Notes under the pieces: model-generated
Databases searched by the model: none
The model's input: only the letters and a program-made list of their open reading frames with translations
What the model was told of the DNA's origin: nothing
Made by a program: the position numbers and the translations under genes
Source: Ovoidimarina sp038744785
Lineage (GTDB): Bacteria > Pseudomonadota > Alphaproteobacteria > Rhodobacterales > Rhodobacteraceae
Direction of reading: 5' to 3'
Length of the DNA: 64,000 nucleotides
NCBI GenBank assembly: GCA_038744785.1
Contig: JBCDLX010000018.1
Coordinates: 47,368 to 111,367 of the forward strand
Shown here: one piece after another, positions 1 through 8,673 of the stretch
Position numbering within the stretch: the first letter of the stretch is position 1
Layout of the letters: every line of letters begins with the position of its first letter

Positions 1-646
1 GAACAATGCGGTGCACGTAGATGCCGGGCATGTGTATGTGGTCGGGATCGAGACTGCCCACCGGCACAATCTCTTCAACTTCCATGACGCAGACCTTCCC
101 GCACATCGCCGCGGGTGGATTAAAATTGCGGGCGGTCTTTCGGAAGACACAGTTGCCGGTCTCGTCGGCCTTCCACGCCTTTACAATAGACAGATCAGCA
201 AAGATGCCTTCTTCCATGATGTAGGTCTTGCCATTGAAGTCGCGGTGGTCCTTGCCTTCTGCAATCACCGTGCCCACACCGGTCTGAGTATAAAAACCAG
301 GGATGCCCGCGCCGCCCGCCCGCATGCGTTCGGCAAGCGTGCCTTGCGGGTTGAATTCCAACTCCAGCTCGCCCGATAGGAATTGACGCATGAACTCGGC
401 GTTTTCGCCTACGTACGACGACTGCATTTTCTTGATCTGTTTGGTGTCGAGCAGCTTGCCAAGCCCGAAGCCATCGACACCGCAATTGTTCGAGGCGATC
501 GTCAAATCTTGGGTACCCGCCGCCACAATCGCGTCGATTAAAAGTTCAGGAATACCGCAAAGTCCGAATCCGCCGGCCGCGATATGCATCCCGTCAAACA
601 GAAGCCCATCCAGAGCCTCGCTGGCCGAGCCGTATACCTTCTTCAT
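1..646 (-). CDS. 3-oxoacid CoA-transferase subunit A, 3' end outside window
   Basis: The minus-strand frame from an ATG at 646 stays open to the window edge and encodes about 215 residues starting MKKVYGSASEALDG. It carries the family's glycine-rich GGFGLCGIPE segment near residues 34-43 and the SNNCG motif near residue 63, both typical of the A subunit of succinyl-CoA:3-ketoacid or acetoacetate CoA-transferases (ScoA/AtoD/PcaI type). These enzymes move CoA between succinyl-CoA and a 3-oxoacid, and the catalytic glutamate is on the B subunit, which should lie just beyond the left edge. The family assignment is firm. Which 3-oxoacid is used (acetoacetate or 3-oxoadipate) cannot be decided here. 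An acetoacetate role would fit the PHB genes at the other end of the window. Confidence 0.9.
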   Translation of the reverse strand, partial: MKKVYGSASEALDGLLFDGMHIAAGGFGLCGIPELLIDAIVAAGTQDLTIASNNCGVDGFGLGKLLDTKQIKKMQSSYVGENAEFMRQFLSGELELEFNPQGTLAERMRAGGAGIPGFYTQTGVGTVIAEGKDHRDFNGKTYIMEEGIFADLSIVKAWKADETGNCVFRKTARNFNPPAAMCGKVCVMEVEEIVPVGSLDPDHIHMPGIYVHRIV

Positions 647-811
647 GGAAACTCTCCGTCTTGGACGTTGGCGCGGTTTTGGCCAAGGCCACGAAGGAAG
701 TCAATCGCGCGCCACCCGGCGGCCTTATGCCAGCAGCGTGACCAACATCGAAGAGATCAGTGCCACCTTACTGACAGCCGTATTTTGGCGCCGCGACCGA
801 AACCCGGACCG

Positions 812-1657
812 TTATTCGGGTTCAGCGGCCAGACCGTAAAGCGCCTCCATCCCCCGGCCCGGAGTTGTGCCCGGGAATGCGCGGTCGAAAATCTCACGCA
901 TGCCTCCGCTGATGTAGAGGCGGCTGATCGCCCGGTCGACCGCCAATCTGAATTCGGCATCGCCCCGAGCCAAAGCCAGCCCCTGTTTTTCAAGCGTCAG
1001 CGGGCGACTCGCGACCGACAGCCGCTCCTTCTCGCCCGATGCCAGGATTTCGAACACAAGTATCGATTGGTCTGCAAGGTAGGCATCGATTTCACTGTTC
1101 AGAAGGGCCGCGATCCCGTCCTTGTGGCTGGCGAAACGTTCGATCCGAGGTTCTGCGCCCAAGCGGTTCATTGTGGTCTGAAGCGCGTCTTCGGTCGTTG
1201 TGTTGGACCTGATCCCAACAGTTTTTCCATCAAAGTTCGCGGGGTCCGGATCCCCACCTTTCCTGACTGCAACCGAAGCACCGTCGACAAAAACCGGGAT
1301 CGAGAAATCGACAAGCTCGCGGCGTGACAGCGTGATGGTTGCCGCGCCGCACAGAAGATCAGCCTCGCCGTTTATAATTGTGTCGAATCTGGTGCTTGTG
1401 TCGACCGCAATGAACTCCGCCGTCAGTTCCATATCATAAATCGCAGAGATCGCCTTTGCGATCGCGACGCAGACCGCAGGCGTGTATCCCGCCGGATTGC
1501 CCTCGTCGTTCACGTACGACATTGGGCGCGCATCGACCCGGTGGGCCAGCACGATCTTTCCGGTTTCACGCAGACGGTCGAGCGTTTGGGCGTTCGCCTG
1601 TTCGGTCGTTGCAATCCCGCACAATCCAAGCAGGACCGCCACAAACAATGGTTTCAT
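812..1657 (-). CDS. amino-acid ABC transporter substrate-binding protein, family 3 (orphan)
   Basis: 281 residues with an N-terminal signal peptide (hydrophobic residues 4-15, cleavage probably after ANA at about 23) followed by a complete family 3 solute-binding fold. The segments GKIVLAHRVDARPMSY, GEADLLCGAATITLSRRELVDFS and GKTVGIRSNTTTEDAL correspond to the ligand-contacting regions of periplasmic polar amino-acid receptors. The protein would act in the periplasm. No permease or ATPase gene is adjacent, so it either feeds a transporter encoded elsewhere or acts in sensing. It lies 165 bases from the CoA-transferase gene on the same strand, with no overlap. Confidence 0.85.
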   Translation of the reverse strand: MKPLFVAVLLGLCGIATTEQANAQTLDRLRETGKIVLAHRVDARPMSYVNDEGNPAGYTPAVCVAIAKAISAIYDMELTAEFIAVDTSTRFDTIINGEADLLCGAATITLSRRELVDFSIPVFVDGASVAVRKGGDPDPANFDGKTVGIRSNTTTEDALQTTMNRLGAEPRIERFASHKDGIAALLNSEIDAYLADQSILVFEILASGEKERLSVASRPLTLEKQGLALARGDAEFRLAVDRAISRLYISGGMREIFDRAFPGTTPGRGMEALYGLAAEPE

Positions 1658-1742
1658 CCTAAAGTCTCCCTCCGGTTTCGTATGAGCCTACCGGTCTTTG
1701 GACCCAGGTCCAGTCCAGGCTGACTGTTGTGACGGCTACAGC

Positions 1743-2914
1743 TCAAAGAAGGACCAGTTTCTTGGCCACTTCGAAGAGTTCCTTGATCGGCAATGCTCCC
1801 GATCCCGCAAGAAGCAGCGGCACAGGCGCCGCGCCGCTTAGCGGCAAGACGGCTTCGCGTGAAAACGGGCGAAGCCGCAACTCGTTGGCAGCCTTTCTGA
1901 ATTTGCTGGGGTCGTCGGTGATACCCGACGTGTCCGCGACCGTTTCGACTGATGGGCCGACCAGGTTCCTTCCGAAAGCGGCGCGTTCTTTCTCGCGCTG
2001 AACGCGTGTGTCGATCGTGTCAGCCTCCTTCAGCGCAAGTTCCTTCAGCCGCGCAAGTGGAACGACAAATGCCGTTAATGGCGACAGGAAGACGACCAAT
2101 ACGATGGTCAGCCAACTGCACATAACGAAGGCGTAGATTTCGAGGCTCATTTCGTCGGCGCCAACCTGCCGGAAGACGATGGCGGCAAGATCGAAACTGA
2201 ACGCTGTGACAATCGGCGAGAATGCATTGGGATAACGTCCCATGAATGCGATGCCGCCTGACTTGTCGGGGTGGGTTACGACCAGCTGCAGTTCGAGGCG
2301 CGATATCCAGAGGAGCAGGCGGCTCCAGACCGCGATCCGCCAGATCCAGCGAAAGAGAAGGAACCAAAATATCGGAGATGAAACGAGCAGGATCCACCAG
2401 CCAGCGGGCTTCATGCGATTGTCGTCAGAGGCAGCGAACATCATGTCGGCGCCTGCTGGGTCGAGCGTGACCGAAAGGATGGGGATCGCCGACATGATGA
2501 TCGCTGCGACGGCACAGACCAGTTCAGGCAAGGCGGAGTTTCGAAAGCGCAAGGCCTTGGCTACCATAGCGGCGCCCTTTTCGCGGCCACTTTCTGGAAG
2601 CAGCCCGGTTTCGTCGAGCCGATCCAGGAAATCCTCGAGCCGCTGATCAAGGTTTCGTTCGAAGGATATGGTGATGACGATGAACAGGATGAACCGGGCA
2701 ACGAAATCGGGATTGGCCAAGAGCGTGCCCATCGCAACAGGTCCACGGCTTACGAGTTCTAAACAAGGGGCGCAAGCGCTGTGAGTGCCGCAAAGATCAG
2801 TGCCCGGCGGACGGCCCGGTCCGCCTGGTCGCGCACAAGCCCAATCTGCCGCTGAAGTTCGTAGTACGGTCCGCCGCGCGAGATCTGAAATTCTTCGCCG
2901 GATTTGCTTTCCAT
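1743..2914 (-). pseudogene. polytopic membrane protein of unknown function, apparent single-base frameshift
   Basis: The ATG at 2914 opens a frame reading MESKSGEEFQISRGG and continuing for about 51 plausible residues (an amphipathic helix, then a hydrophobic AALTALAPLV stretch) before a TAG at 2759-2761. The rest of the protein, starting around LELVSRGPVAM, continues in the neighbouring frame to 1743. It has at least four hydrophobic segments (FILFIVITI, LVCAVAAIIMSAIPIL, WWILLVSSPIFWFLLF, MCSWLTIVLVVFLSPLTAFV) and an HPDKSGGI motif. One extra A in the AAA run at 2761-2763 (one extra T on the coding strand) would join the halves into about 390 residues. The longer open frame from 2939 has an arginine/proline-rich N-terminus that looks like out-of-frame translation. 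This is a real mutation or a sequencing slip. The function is not recognised. Confidence 0.7.
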
Positions 2915-3011
2915 GGCTTACCCCCAAGCCGCGGCGCAAAACTAGCGCCTACAGGAGAAAGACTAGCGGCCAAGCAGGGCGCTCACTAGCCCCCCGCTGG
3001 ACAGGGACAGC

Positions 3012-3593
3012 CTAGCTCTTTGTGCCGCGCCGATCGTCGCGGAGGTTCGAATACAGAACGTGGTTCCGCCAGCGGCCATTGATCTGAAGATAGGCCTGAG
3101 CGACCCCTTCGTACTTGAATCCGCAAGACTCCAGCAGCCCGCGCGAGGCCTTGTTTTCCTGCAAGCAGGCCGCTTGGATGCGGCTCAGGTCCATGGCGGT
3201 GAACGCATGGTGCACAACCCCACCTATCGCCTCGGACATGTAGCCAAGGCGCGCGAACTTTTCGCCGATCCAGTATCCCAGCGTGGCCGACTGCGACGGG
3301 CCCCGCGCAATGTTATCGAGCGTGATTGCACCTAAGAGGCACCCGTCATCGCGCCGAAAAAGGAAAAGCGGTACAGCGCTGCCCGATGCAATCGAGCGCT
3401 GCGCCCAATACACGCGATTTGTGAATGACTTGCGGCTCAGGTGATCCGGTGCCCAGGCCGGTTCCCATGGCACCAGAAAATCCCGGCTGGCATCACGAAG
3501 CGCAATCCATTCACGAAAATCGCTGTGGTTGGGTGGACGAAGGGTCAGTCGTTCTGTTTCGATCCGGACACGACGTCGGCGGGCAAGCATCAC
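3012..3593 (-). CDS. GNAT N-acetyltransferase, RimJ/RimL type
   Basis: 193 residues with the RimJ/RimL layout: ETERLTLRPPNHSDF near the N-terminus, the strand and acceptor region LGAITLDNI, LGYWIGEKFARLGYMSEA (the acetyl-CoA pyrophosphate loop in this subfamily), and NKASRGLLESCGFKYEG at the C-terminus. Relatives acetylate N-terminal residues of ribosomal proteins or other amines using acetyl-CoA in the cytoplasm. The ATG overlaps the stop of the upstream M16 peptidase gene by four bases (ATGA), so it is the last gene of the surf1-thrC-peptidase transcription unit. The specific substrate is unknown. Confidence 0.88.
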   Translation of the reverse strand: MMLARRRRVRIETERLTLRPPNHSDFREWIALRDASRDFLVPWEPAWAPDHLSRKSFTNRVYWAQRSIASGSAVPLFLFRRDDGCLLGAITLDNIARGPSQSATLGYWIGEKFARLGYMSEAIGGVVHHAFTAMDLSRIQAACLQENKASRGLLESCGFKYEGVAQAYLQINGRWRNHVLYSNLRDDRRGTKS

Positions 3594-4852
3594 GCGGCAA
3601 GCCGTCCGGTCAGTACCTCTAGGTCCGGTGCGCGAGACAACGGCCCGTAGAGCGCCATCGCTGCCGCGCCGCGACCTGCAAGACGCCCCGCAAACTCGCG
3701 CACATCGCCTGTTGTGACCGCATCGATGCGTTCGACCGTCTCATCCAGCGTCGGGACTCGTCCCCAGATCGCCAGGAGACGGGCGATGCGCTCGGCCCGC
3801 GATGAGGCACTTTCAAGTCCCATCAACAGACCGGCTTTCATCTGGGCGCGTGCACGGGCAACCTCTTCGGGCGAGATGTCGCCCGCTGACCGGCGGATCA
3901 GATCTACGGTCAGTTCGGAAAGCTGGCCGATCTCGTCGCTGCCAGTGCCCGCGTAGATCGTCAGAAGCCCTGAATCGGCATATGCGCTGGCCTGCGCAAA
4001 GATAGAATAGCAAAGCCCGCGCGCTTCGCGCGCTTCCTGAAAAAGCCGCGAAGACATCCCGCCGCCAAGGACGCTGGCGTAGATCTGCGATGTGTAAAGC
4101 GCGGGCTCGCGATATCCCGGGGCTTCGAAGCCCAGCGTAAAATGAACCTGCTCCAGTCGTTTGTCTTCACGCCGTTCGCCACCAGCAAAAGCGGCGGGTT
4201 CCACATCAGGCGTGTCATGGGCCGTCAGATGGCCGAAGATCTGCTCGGCCGCCTTGACGATGGTGTCGTGATCCACCGCGCCTGCTGCGGCCACGATCAT
4301 CTGCCCGGGGCCATACCGCTCTGACACGAACCCCGACAGGTCCGCGCGCGAAAACGCTCGTACCCGCTCTGCCGGACCAAGGATCGTACGGCCCATCGGT
4401 TGCCCTGGATAGGCCGCTTCCTGTAGCCAGTCGAACACGACGTCGTCAGGCGTATCATGGACCTGACCGATCTCTTGTAGGATGACGTGCCGTTCGACCT
4501 CGATCTCTCTTTGATCGAAGACCGGGTTCAGAACGATGTCGGAAATCACATCAAGAGCCAACGGCACGTCGTCTTCAAGAACACGCGCGTAGTAGGCGGT
4601 CATTTCGCGGCTTGTATACGCGTTGATGTAGCCGCCGACGTCCTCAATCGCTTCGGCGATCTGAAGCGCGTTGCGACTGGTGGTGCCCTTGAAGGCCATG
4701 TGTTCCAGGAAATGCGCGATGCCGTTCTGATCTTCTCGCTCGTGCCGCCCGCCGGCCATGATCCATACTCCGATGGAAGCAGACTTCAGCCCCGGCATAT
4801 GTTCGGTGACGATGCGCAGGCCATTCGAAAGGGTGTGGGTCTCGACGGTCAA
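3590..4852 (-). CDS. M16 family zinc peptidase (processing-peptidase type)
   Basis: 420 residues, the usual length of bacterial M16B peptidases related to the mitochondrial processing peptidase beta subunit. The inverted zinc motif HFLEH is at residues 47-51 (ligands H47 and H51, catalytic E50), and the distal zinc glutamate lies in the REIEVERHVILQEI segment (about 120-127). The C-terminal half has the second inactive-lobe features, for example GGGMSSRLFQEARE and the RGLCYSIFA segment. It is probably cytoplasmic, since no signal peptide is seen. The start overlaps the thrC stop by four bases, and its own stop overlaps the acetyltransferase start. The thrC-M16-GNAT order recurs in related alphaproteobacteria from memory. 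Confidence 0.92.
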   Translation of the reverse strand: MTVETHTLSNGLRIVTEHMPGLKSASIGVWIMAGGRHEREDQNGIAHFLEHMAFKGTTSRNALQIAEAIEDVGGYINAYTSREMTAYYARVLEDDVPLALDVISDIVLNPVFDQREIEVERHVILQEIGQVHDTPDDVVFDWLQEAAYPGQPMGRTILGPAERVRAFSRADLSGFVSERYGPGQMIVAAAGAVDHDTIVKAAEQIFGHLTAHDTPDVEPAAFAGGERREDKRLEQVHFTLGFEAPGYREPALYTSQIYASVLGGGMSSRLFQEAREARGLCYSIFAQASAYADSGLLTIYAGTGSDEIGQLSELTVDLIRRSAGDISPEEVARARAQMKAGLLMGLESASSRAERIARLLAIWGRVPTLDETVERIDAVTTGDVREFAGRLAGRGAAAMALYGPLSRAPDLEVLTGRLAA

Positions 4853-6240
4853 GTGCCGCGGCGCTCCTCGATCAGGGTTTCAACAGCGGCAAGATCGTTT
4901 GCCACCCGTGTTACACGCTCCGACCGGTCATAAAGGTCTGCCATCCGGTTTGGAAGGGGGGGGCGCGTGCCGGTTGCCGCCTCAACCGCGTCCGGGAATT
5001 TCGCGGGATGTGCGGTGGCAAGCGTGATCATCGGTGTTGCGGGGTCAAGATGCTCTTCAGCAACCTTCACGCCCACTGCGGTGTGCGGGCACAAAACCTC
5101 GCCGGTCCGCGCCGCCATGTCCCGGATCGTCGCTGAGGTCTCTTCTTCGGAGGCACGACCCGAGGTGTAGATCTCTTTAAGCGCTTCCATCGCACCTTGG
5201 CTGACGGGAAAGCCGCCGCTTTCCTTTAGGTCGCCCATCAACTGCGTTACCGCGCCACCATCGCGGCCGTAGGCGTCAAAAAGCGCGCGTTCGAAGTTCG
5301 ACGACACTTCGATATCCATAGATGGGCTGATTGTGGGATCCACCCCCGCCTTGTCGTGGCGGCCGGTCTGGAATGTGCGGTGCAATATGTCGTTGCGGTT
5401 CGTTGCAACCACTAGACGCTCTATCGGTAGACCCATGCGGCGCGCTATCGATCCGGCGTAGATGTCACCGAAGTTCCCGGTTGGAACCGTGAAGCTCACC
5501 GTCCGATCCGGCGACCCAAGACTGGCGGCGGAGGTGAAGTAGTAGACGACCTGCGCCAACACGCGTGCCCAGTTGATCGAGTTCACGCCAGCAAGGCCGA
5601 CCCGGTCCCGGAAAGGAAAGTCGTTGAACATTGCTTTAAGCATCGCCTGGCAGTCGTCAAAGTCGCCATCGAGTGCCAGGGCGTGAACATTCGCCTCTGA
5701 CGGCGTCGTCATCTGGCGACGTTGCACATCGCTGACGCGGCCATGCGGGTACATGATGAATACATCGACCCCTGGAATACCTCGAAATGCTTCGATCGCG
5801 GCCGATCCAGTATCGCCGCTCGTAGCACCGACAATGGTGATCCGCTCGCCGCTTTCCGCCAATGCGACCCGGAACATCTGGCCGATCAACTGCATCGCGA
5901 AGTCTTTGAACGCGAGCGTTGGCCCATGAAAAAGTTCCAGAAGGAAGTGTCCGGGACCAAGTTGGACGAGGGGGGCACGGGCGACATGACCAAAGTTGTC
6001 ATAGGCCCGGTCGATGCACCCCCGGAACGCGTCGTCCGAAAACGCCTCGCCCACAAAGGGCCGCATCACCCGAAACGCGGCCTCTTCATAGGGAAGGCCC
6101 GCGAGCGCTGCGATGCTCGTTCGCTCCAGAGTCGGCACGTTGGCTGGAAGGTAAAGCCCGCCATCGCGCGCCAATCCGGTCCGCATCGCTTCGCCAAAGC
6201 TCAACTCTGGGGCCTGGCCCCGTGTTGAAACATATCTCAT
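4849..6240 (-). CDS. thrC: threonine synthase
   Basis: 463 residues from the ATG at 6240, which overlaps the surf1 stop as ATGA. The longer frame upstream to 6312 lies in surf1 and is ignored. The protein begins MRYVSTRGQAPELSFGEAM and carries ARDGGLYLP, GPTLAFKDFAMQLIG (the lysine of FKDF binds PLP), ATSGDTGSAAIEAF (phosphate loop) and PTGNFGDIYAG. It converts O-phosphohomoserine to threonine and phosphate, the last step of threonine synthesis. It is of the longer, yeast/E. coli-like class. It sits in a tightly coupled unit behind the cytochrome oxidase operon. Confidence 0.97.
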   Translation of the reverse strand: MRYVSTRGQAPELSFGEAMRTGLARDGGLYLPANVPTLERTSIAALAGLPYEEAAFRVMRPFVGEAFSDDAFRGCIDRAYDNFGHVARAPLVQLGPGHFLLELFHGPTLAFKDFAMQLIGQMFRVALAESGERITIVGATSGDTGSAAIEAFRGIPGVDVFIMYPHGRVSDVQRRQMTTPSEANVHALALDGDFDDCQAMLKAMFNDFPFRDRVGLAGVNSINWARVLAQVVYYFTSAASLGSPDRTVSFTVPTGNFGDIYAGSIARRMGLPIERLVVATNRNDILHRTFQTGRHDKAGVDPTISPSMDIEVSSNFERALFDAYGRDGGAVTQLMGDLKESGGFPVSQGAMEALKEIYTSGRASEEETSATIRDMAARTGEVLCPHTAVGVKVAEEHLDPATPMITLATAHPAKFPDAVEAATGTRPPLPNRMADLYDRSERVTRVANDLAAVETLIEERRGT

Positions 6241-6911
6241 CCCGTTCCTCGCACGATCCGCCGGACCCAAAGCCCTGTCATCAGGATCCACACTGCCGCC
6301 AACCCAAACCACGTGACCGCATATTGCAGGTGATCGTTCGGAATGCCGCTGGTGTCCACCGGCAATGGCGTCACCACGGGATCGGATTCCGACGTTTGCC
6401 GCGCGATAATCAGCACAGGTTCGGTCCCTAGCGCCTCTGCCATCACCGGGACGTCGCGCGCAAACCAGATATTGTTGGCAACATCGTTATCGGGGGTAAA
6501 TCCGTCGATCTCGTCGGGCCAGTGCAGGTTCCCAGTGATCGACGCTTGTCCGCCGGGGCGGGGGGTGTTCTTCTGCGCGTCGGGCACATAGCCCCTGTCA
6601 ACCATCACGCGCCGGCCATCCTCCAAGGTCAGCGGTGCGATGATCCGGTAGGCGGGGCCAACCCCCTTGGCCGAAATCAGGACGCGCAGGTCGTCACCGC
6701 TGATCGTGCCGGTGACAGCGACCGGTCGGTATCGGTCGGCTTCCGGATCAGGGGTTTGTGGCAAGGGCACGGGGTCAGCCGCAATCCGCGCCTCAATTTC
6801 GCCCAGCACAGCTTCCTTCCAGGCCAGCCGCTGAACCTGCCAGAGGCCCAGCGATACCAGTACCGCGGCCCCAAGCGTTCCGATCAGAAGTGGTACAACT
6901 AGCCGTCCCAT
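6237..6911 (-). CDS. SURF1-family cytochrome oxidase assembly protein
   Basis: 224 residues if translation starts at the ATG at 6911 (MGRLVVPLLIG). An upstream in-frame ATG at 6965 would add 18 residues encoded across a hairpin and is less likely. The layout is classic SURF1: an N-terminal transmembrane helix ending GLWQVQRLAWKE, a periplasmic domain with RYRPVAVTG, GPAYRIIAPL and VMVDRGYVP, and a second transmembrane helix (VTWFGLAAVWILMTGLW) after the NDHLQYAVTWF motif. SURF1 proteins help insert heme a into subunit I of aa3 oxidases, which fits the neighbouring cta/cox genes. The stop overlaps the thrC start. Confidence 0.93.
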   Translation of the reverse strand: MGRLVVPLLIGTLGAAVLVSLGLWQVQRLAWKEAVLGEIEARIAADPVPLPQTPDPEADRYRPVAVTGTISGDDLRVLISAKGVGPAYRIIAPLTLEDGRRVMVDRGYVPDAQKNTPRPGGQASITGNLHWPDEIDGFTPDNDVANNIWFARDVPVMAEALGTEPVLIIARQTSESDPVVTPLPVDTSGIPNDHLQYAVTWFGLAAVWILMTGLWVRRIVRGTG

Positions 6912-6931
6912 GCCCGTCCTCGACAGTCTAA

Positions 6932-6955
6932 GGGCGTGGACCCGCGCCCACGCCC
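6932..6955. other. inverted repeat between ctaE and surf1
   Basis: GGGCGTGG (6932-6939) pairs perfectly with CCACGCCC (6948-6955) around an eight-base spacer in the roughly 90-base gap between ctaE and surf1. On the minus-strand transcript it would form a stem 20 bases before the chosen surf1 start. There is no T-tract, so it is not a classical terminator. It could be a processing or attenuation element separating the oxidase genes from surf1-thrC. Confidence 0.35.
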
Positions 6956-7002
6956 CTATCTTCACGCCGGTTCAAATACTCCCGCCGTCGGCGTCCTGCG
7001 GC

Positions 7003-7845
7003 CTAGTGTGGCGGGCCCGAACCCCAGATGTAGACGGCCATAAACAGAAACAGCCATACCACGTCGACGAAGTGCCAGTACCAAGCTGCGGCCTCGAAGC
7101 CGATATGCTTCTCGGCTGTGAAGTGGCCCGCCCGCACCCGCAGCCAACAGACGAATAGAAAGATCGTGCCGATGATGACGTGCGCGCCGTGAAATCCTGT
7201 CGCCATGAAGAAGTTCGAGAAGTACTTGTCACCATCCGTCACGCCAGCACCGAAGCGCCAGTCATAATGCAGGATCAACTCGCGGTACTCATATGCCTGC
7301 AGGAACGTGAACGCTATGCCAAGAACCCAGCCGATCAGAAGCCCCGTTTCAATATCGTCGCGGCGTCCGCCGTGAACCAGCGCATGGTGCGCCCAGGTCA
7401 CCGCACAGCCTGACAGAAGCAGAACCAGCGTGTTGATGAGGGGCAGGTGGAATGGATCAATGAAGTGAATGTCGGGCACGACATAGGCTGTGCCGACATA
7501 CTCGTTCATAGGATAGATCGTGTGTTTGAAGAAGCTCCAGAACCACGCCGCAAAGAACATCACTTCGGACATGATGAAAAGGATGAACCCGTATCGTAGT
7601 CCGATCCGGACAACCGGTGTATGGTCCCCGATCTGGCTTTCCTTAACAACATCCGACCACCAGGCGAACATCGTATAAAGCACGCCGACAAAGCCCATCA
7701 GGAAAACGAAGGGCTGGTTGTTTGACACGTTTGACGAGAACCAAAGAACCGCGCCATAGAGCATGACAAACGCCGAGACTGCCCCGACGAAAGGCCAAAT
7801 CGACGGGCTCAGGATGTGATAGTCGTGGTTCTTCTCGTGTGCCAT
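7003..7845 (-). CDS. ctaE: cytochrome c oxidase subunit III
   Basis: 280 residues, starting MAHEKNHDYHILSPSIWPF, with seven hydrophobic helices and family hallmarks: FVMLYGAVLWF, SEVMFFAAWFWSFF (containing the conserved membrane glutamate), NEYVGTAYV, LLSGCAVTWAHHAL, GFHGAHVIIGT and the C-terminal EAAAWYWHFVDVVWLFLF. It forms part of the aa3-type cytochrome c oxidase core in the inner membrane. A GAGGGACC ribosome-binding region precedes the ATG. It is 46 bases from ctaG upstream in the same operon. Confidence 0.98.
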   Translation of the reverse strand: MAHEKNHDYHILSPSIWPFVGAVSAFVMLYGAVLWFSSNVSNNQPFVFLMGFVGVLYTMFAWWSDVVKESQIGDHTPVVRIGLRYGFILFIMSEVMFFAAWFWSFFKHTIYPMNEYVGTAYVVPDIHFIDPFHLPLINTLVLLLSGCAVTWAHHALVHGGRRDDIETGLLIGWVLGIAFTFLQAYEYRELILHYDWRFGAGVTDGDKYFSNFFMATGFHGAHVIIGTIFLFVCWLRVRAGHFTAEKHIGFEAAAWYWHFVDVVWLFLFMAVYIWGSGPPH

Positions 7846-7891
7846 TCCTGGTCCCTCTGACCTTGGTTTTTTCGGATTGGGCGGCTTTGCC

Positions 7892-8491
7892 TTAGTTTAT
7901 ATTCGTTTGTTCGGGAACGGCCAGTGTCGCTTCAGTTGGCACGTAGTCGTCCGGTATGTCAGTAACATGGAATGTATAGCTTAGTGTGATGTGGTTCGCG
8001 TGTTTCGCTTCCGGATCGTCGATGATTTCGGGGTCCACATAGAATGTCACTGGCATCAGAACCGTCTGGTCGGGTTCCAAAACTTGCATCTCAAAGCAGA
8101 AACAGTCTATTTTCGAGAAGTAGCCGCCGGTCGAATAGGGCGCGACGTTGTAGCTCGCGGTTCCCGCGACGGCGGTTTGTGTCGGGTTATAGGCTTCGTA
8201 AAAGGCAAGCCCGGTTTCGCCGATCCGGATCTCCATCTCGCGTTCGACCGGCTTGAACTTCCACGGCATGCCACGCTCAAGCGACGCGTCGAACTTTACT
8301 GTGATCGTCTGCTCAAGAATATCGTCCGGCGCGACTTCAGACACCCCGGTCGTTCCGCCAAAACCAGTGACCCGGCAGAACCAGTCATAAAGCGGAACGC
8401 TTGCCCATGCGAGCGCGCCCATAGTGACCACGACACCTGATAACTGCACCACCGTTCGTGTGTTGGGGTCTAGGCGTTCAAGGAAGTTCAT
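7892..8491 (-). CDS. ctaG: cytochrome c oxidase copper-delivery protein CtaG/Cox11
   Basis: 199 residues: a short cytoplasmic N-terminus, one transmembrane helix (VVVTMGALAWASVPLYDWFC), then a periplasmic immunoglobulin-like copper domain with the CFCFEMQ motif (normally CFCFxxQ) that binds Cu(I). The further conserved segments VPLYDWFCRVTGFGGTT and VTFYVDPEI are present. Cox11 delivers copper to the CuB centre of subunit I. The ATG overlaps the coxF stop by four bases, giving translational coupling. Confidence 0.97.
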   Translation of the reverse strand: MNFLERLDPNTRTVVQLSGVVVTMGALAWASVPLYDWFCRVTGFGGTTGVSEVAPDDILEQTITVKFDASLERGMPWKFKPVEREMEIRIGETGLAFYEAYNPTQTAVAGTASYNVAPYSTGGYFSKIDCFCFEMQVLEPDQTVLMPVTFYVDPEIIDDPEAKHANHITLSYTFHVTDIPDDYVPTEATLAVPEQTNIN

Positions 8492-8673
8492 TCGGTCCCC
8501 ACTGCAAGTTCGGGGCGGACAACGTGATCGAAGCCCTGGATCGGTCCGGTTTCGGAGACTTTCACGACGGTCAGGCCAAACATGACCGCCGCAAAAGCAA
8601 CTAGCGCCAACCCGACACCAAGATTGCGGGAAAACCGCCGCTTGTGAAGTTCATGGGTCGCGCGGATCGCCAT
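8488..8673 (-). CDS. coxF: small membrane protein CoxF-like
   Basis: 61 residues: a basic N-terminus (HELHKRRFSRN), one transmembrane helix (LGVGLALVAFAAVMFGLTVVKV) and a short outside tail. It is coupled on both sides: its start shares a base with the ctaB stop (TGATG) and its stop overlaps the ctaG start. A small protein at exactly this position between ctaB and ctaG is a recurrent feature of rhodobacterial oxidase operons and is usually called CoxF. Its biochemical role is not established, but the position implies oxidase assembly. Confidence 0.8.
   Translation of the reverse strand: MAIRATHELHKRRFSRNLGVGLALVAFAAVMFGLTVVKVSETGPIQGFDHVVRPELAVGTE

Noticed and set aside
2759..2775. Programmed -1 frameshift in the membrane protein gene
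   Set aside because: The codons before the stop (CCC CTT GTT TAG) do not make a slippery X-XXY-YYZ heptamer, and no conserved downstream stem was evident. A missing base in the A run is simpler.
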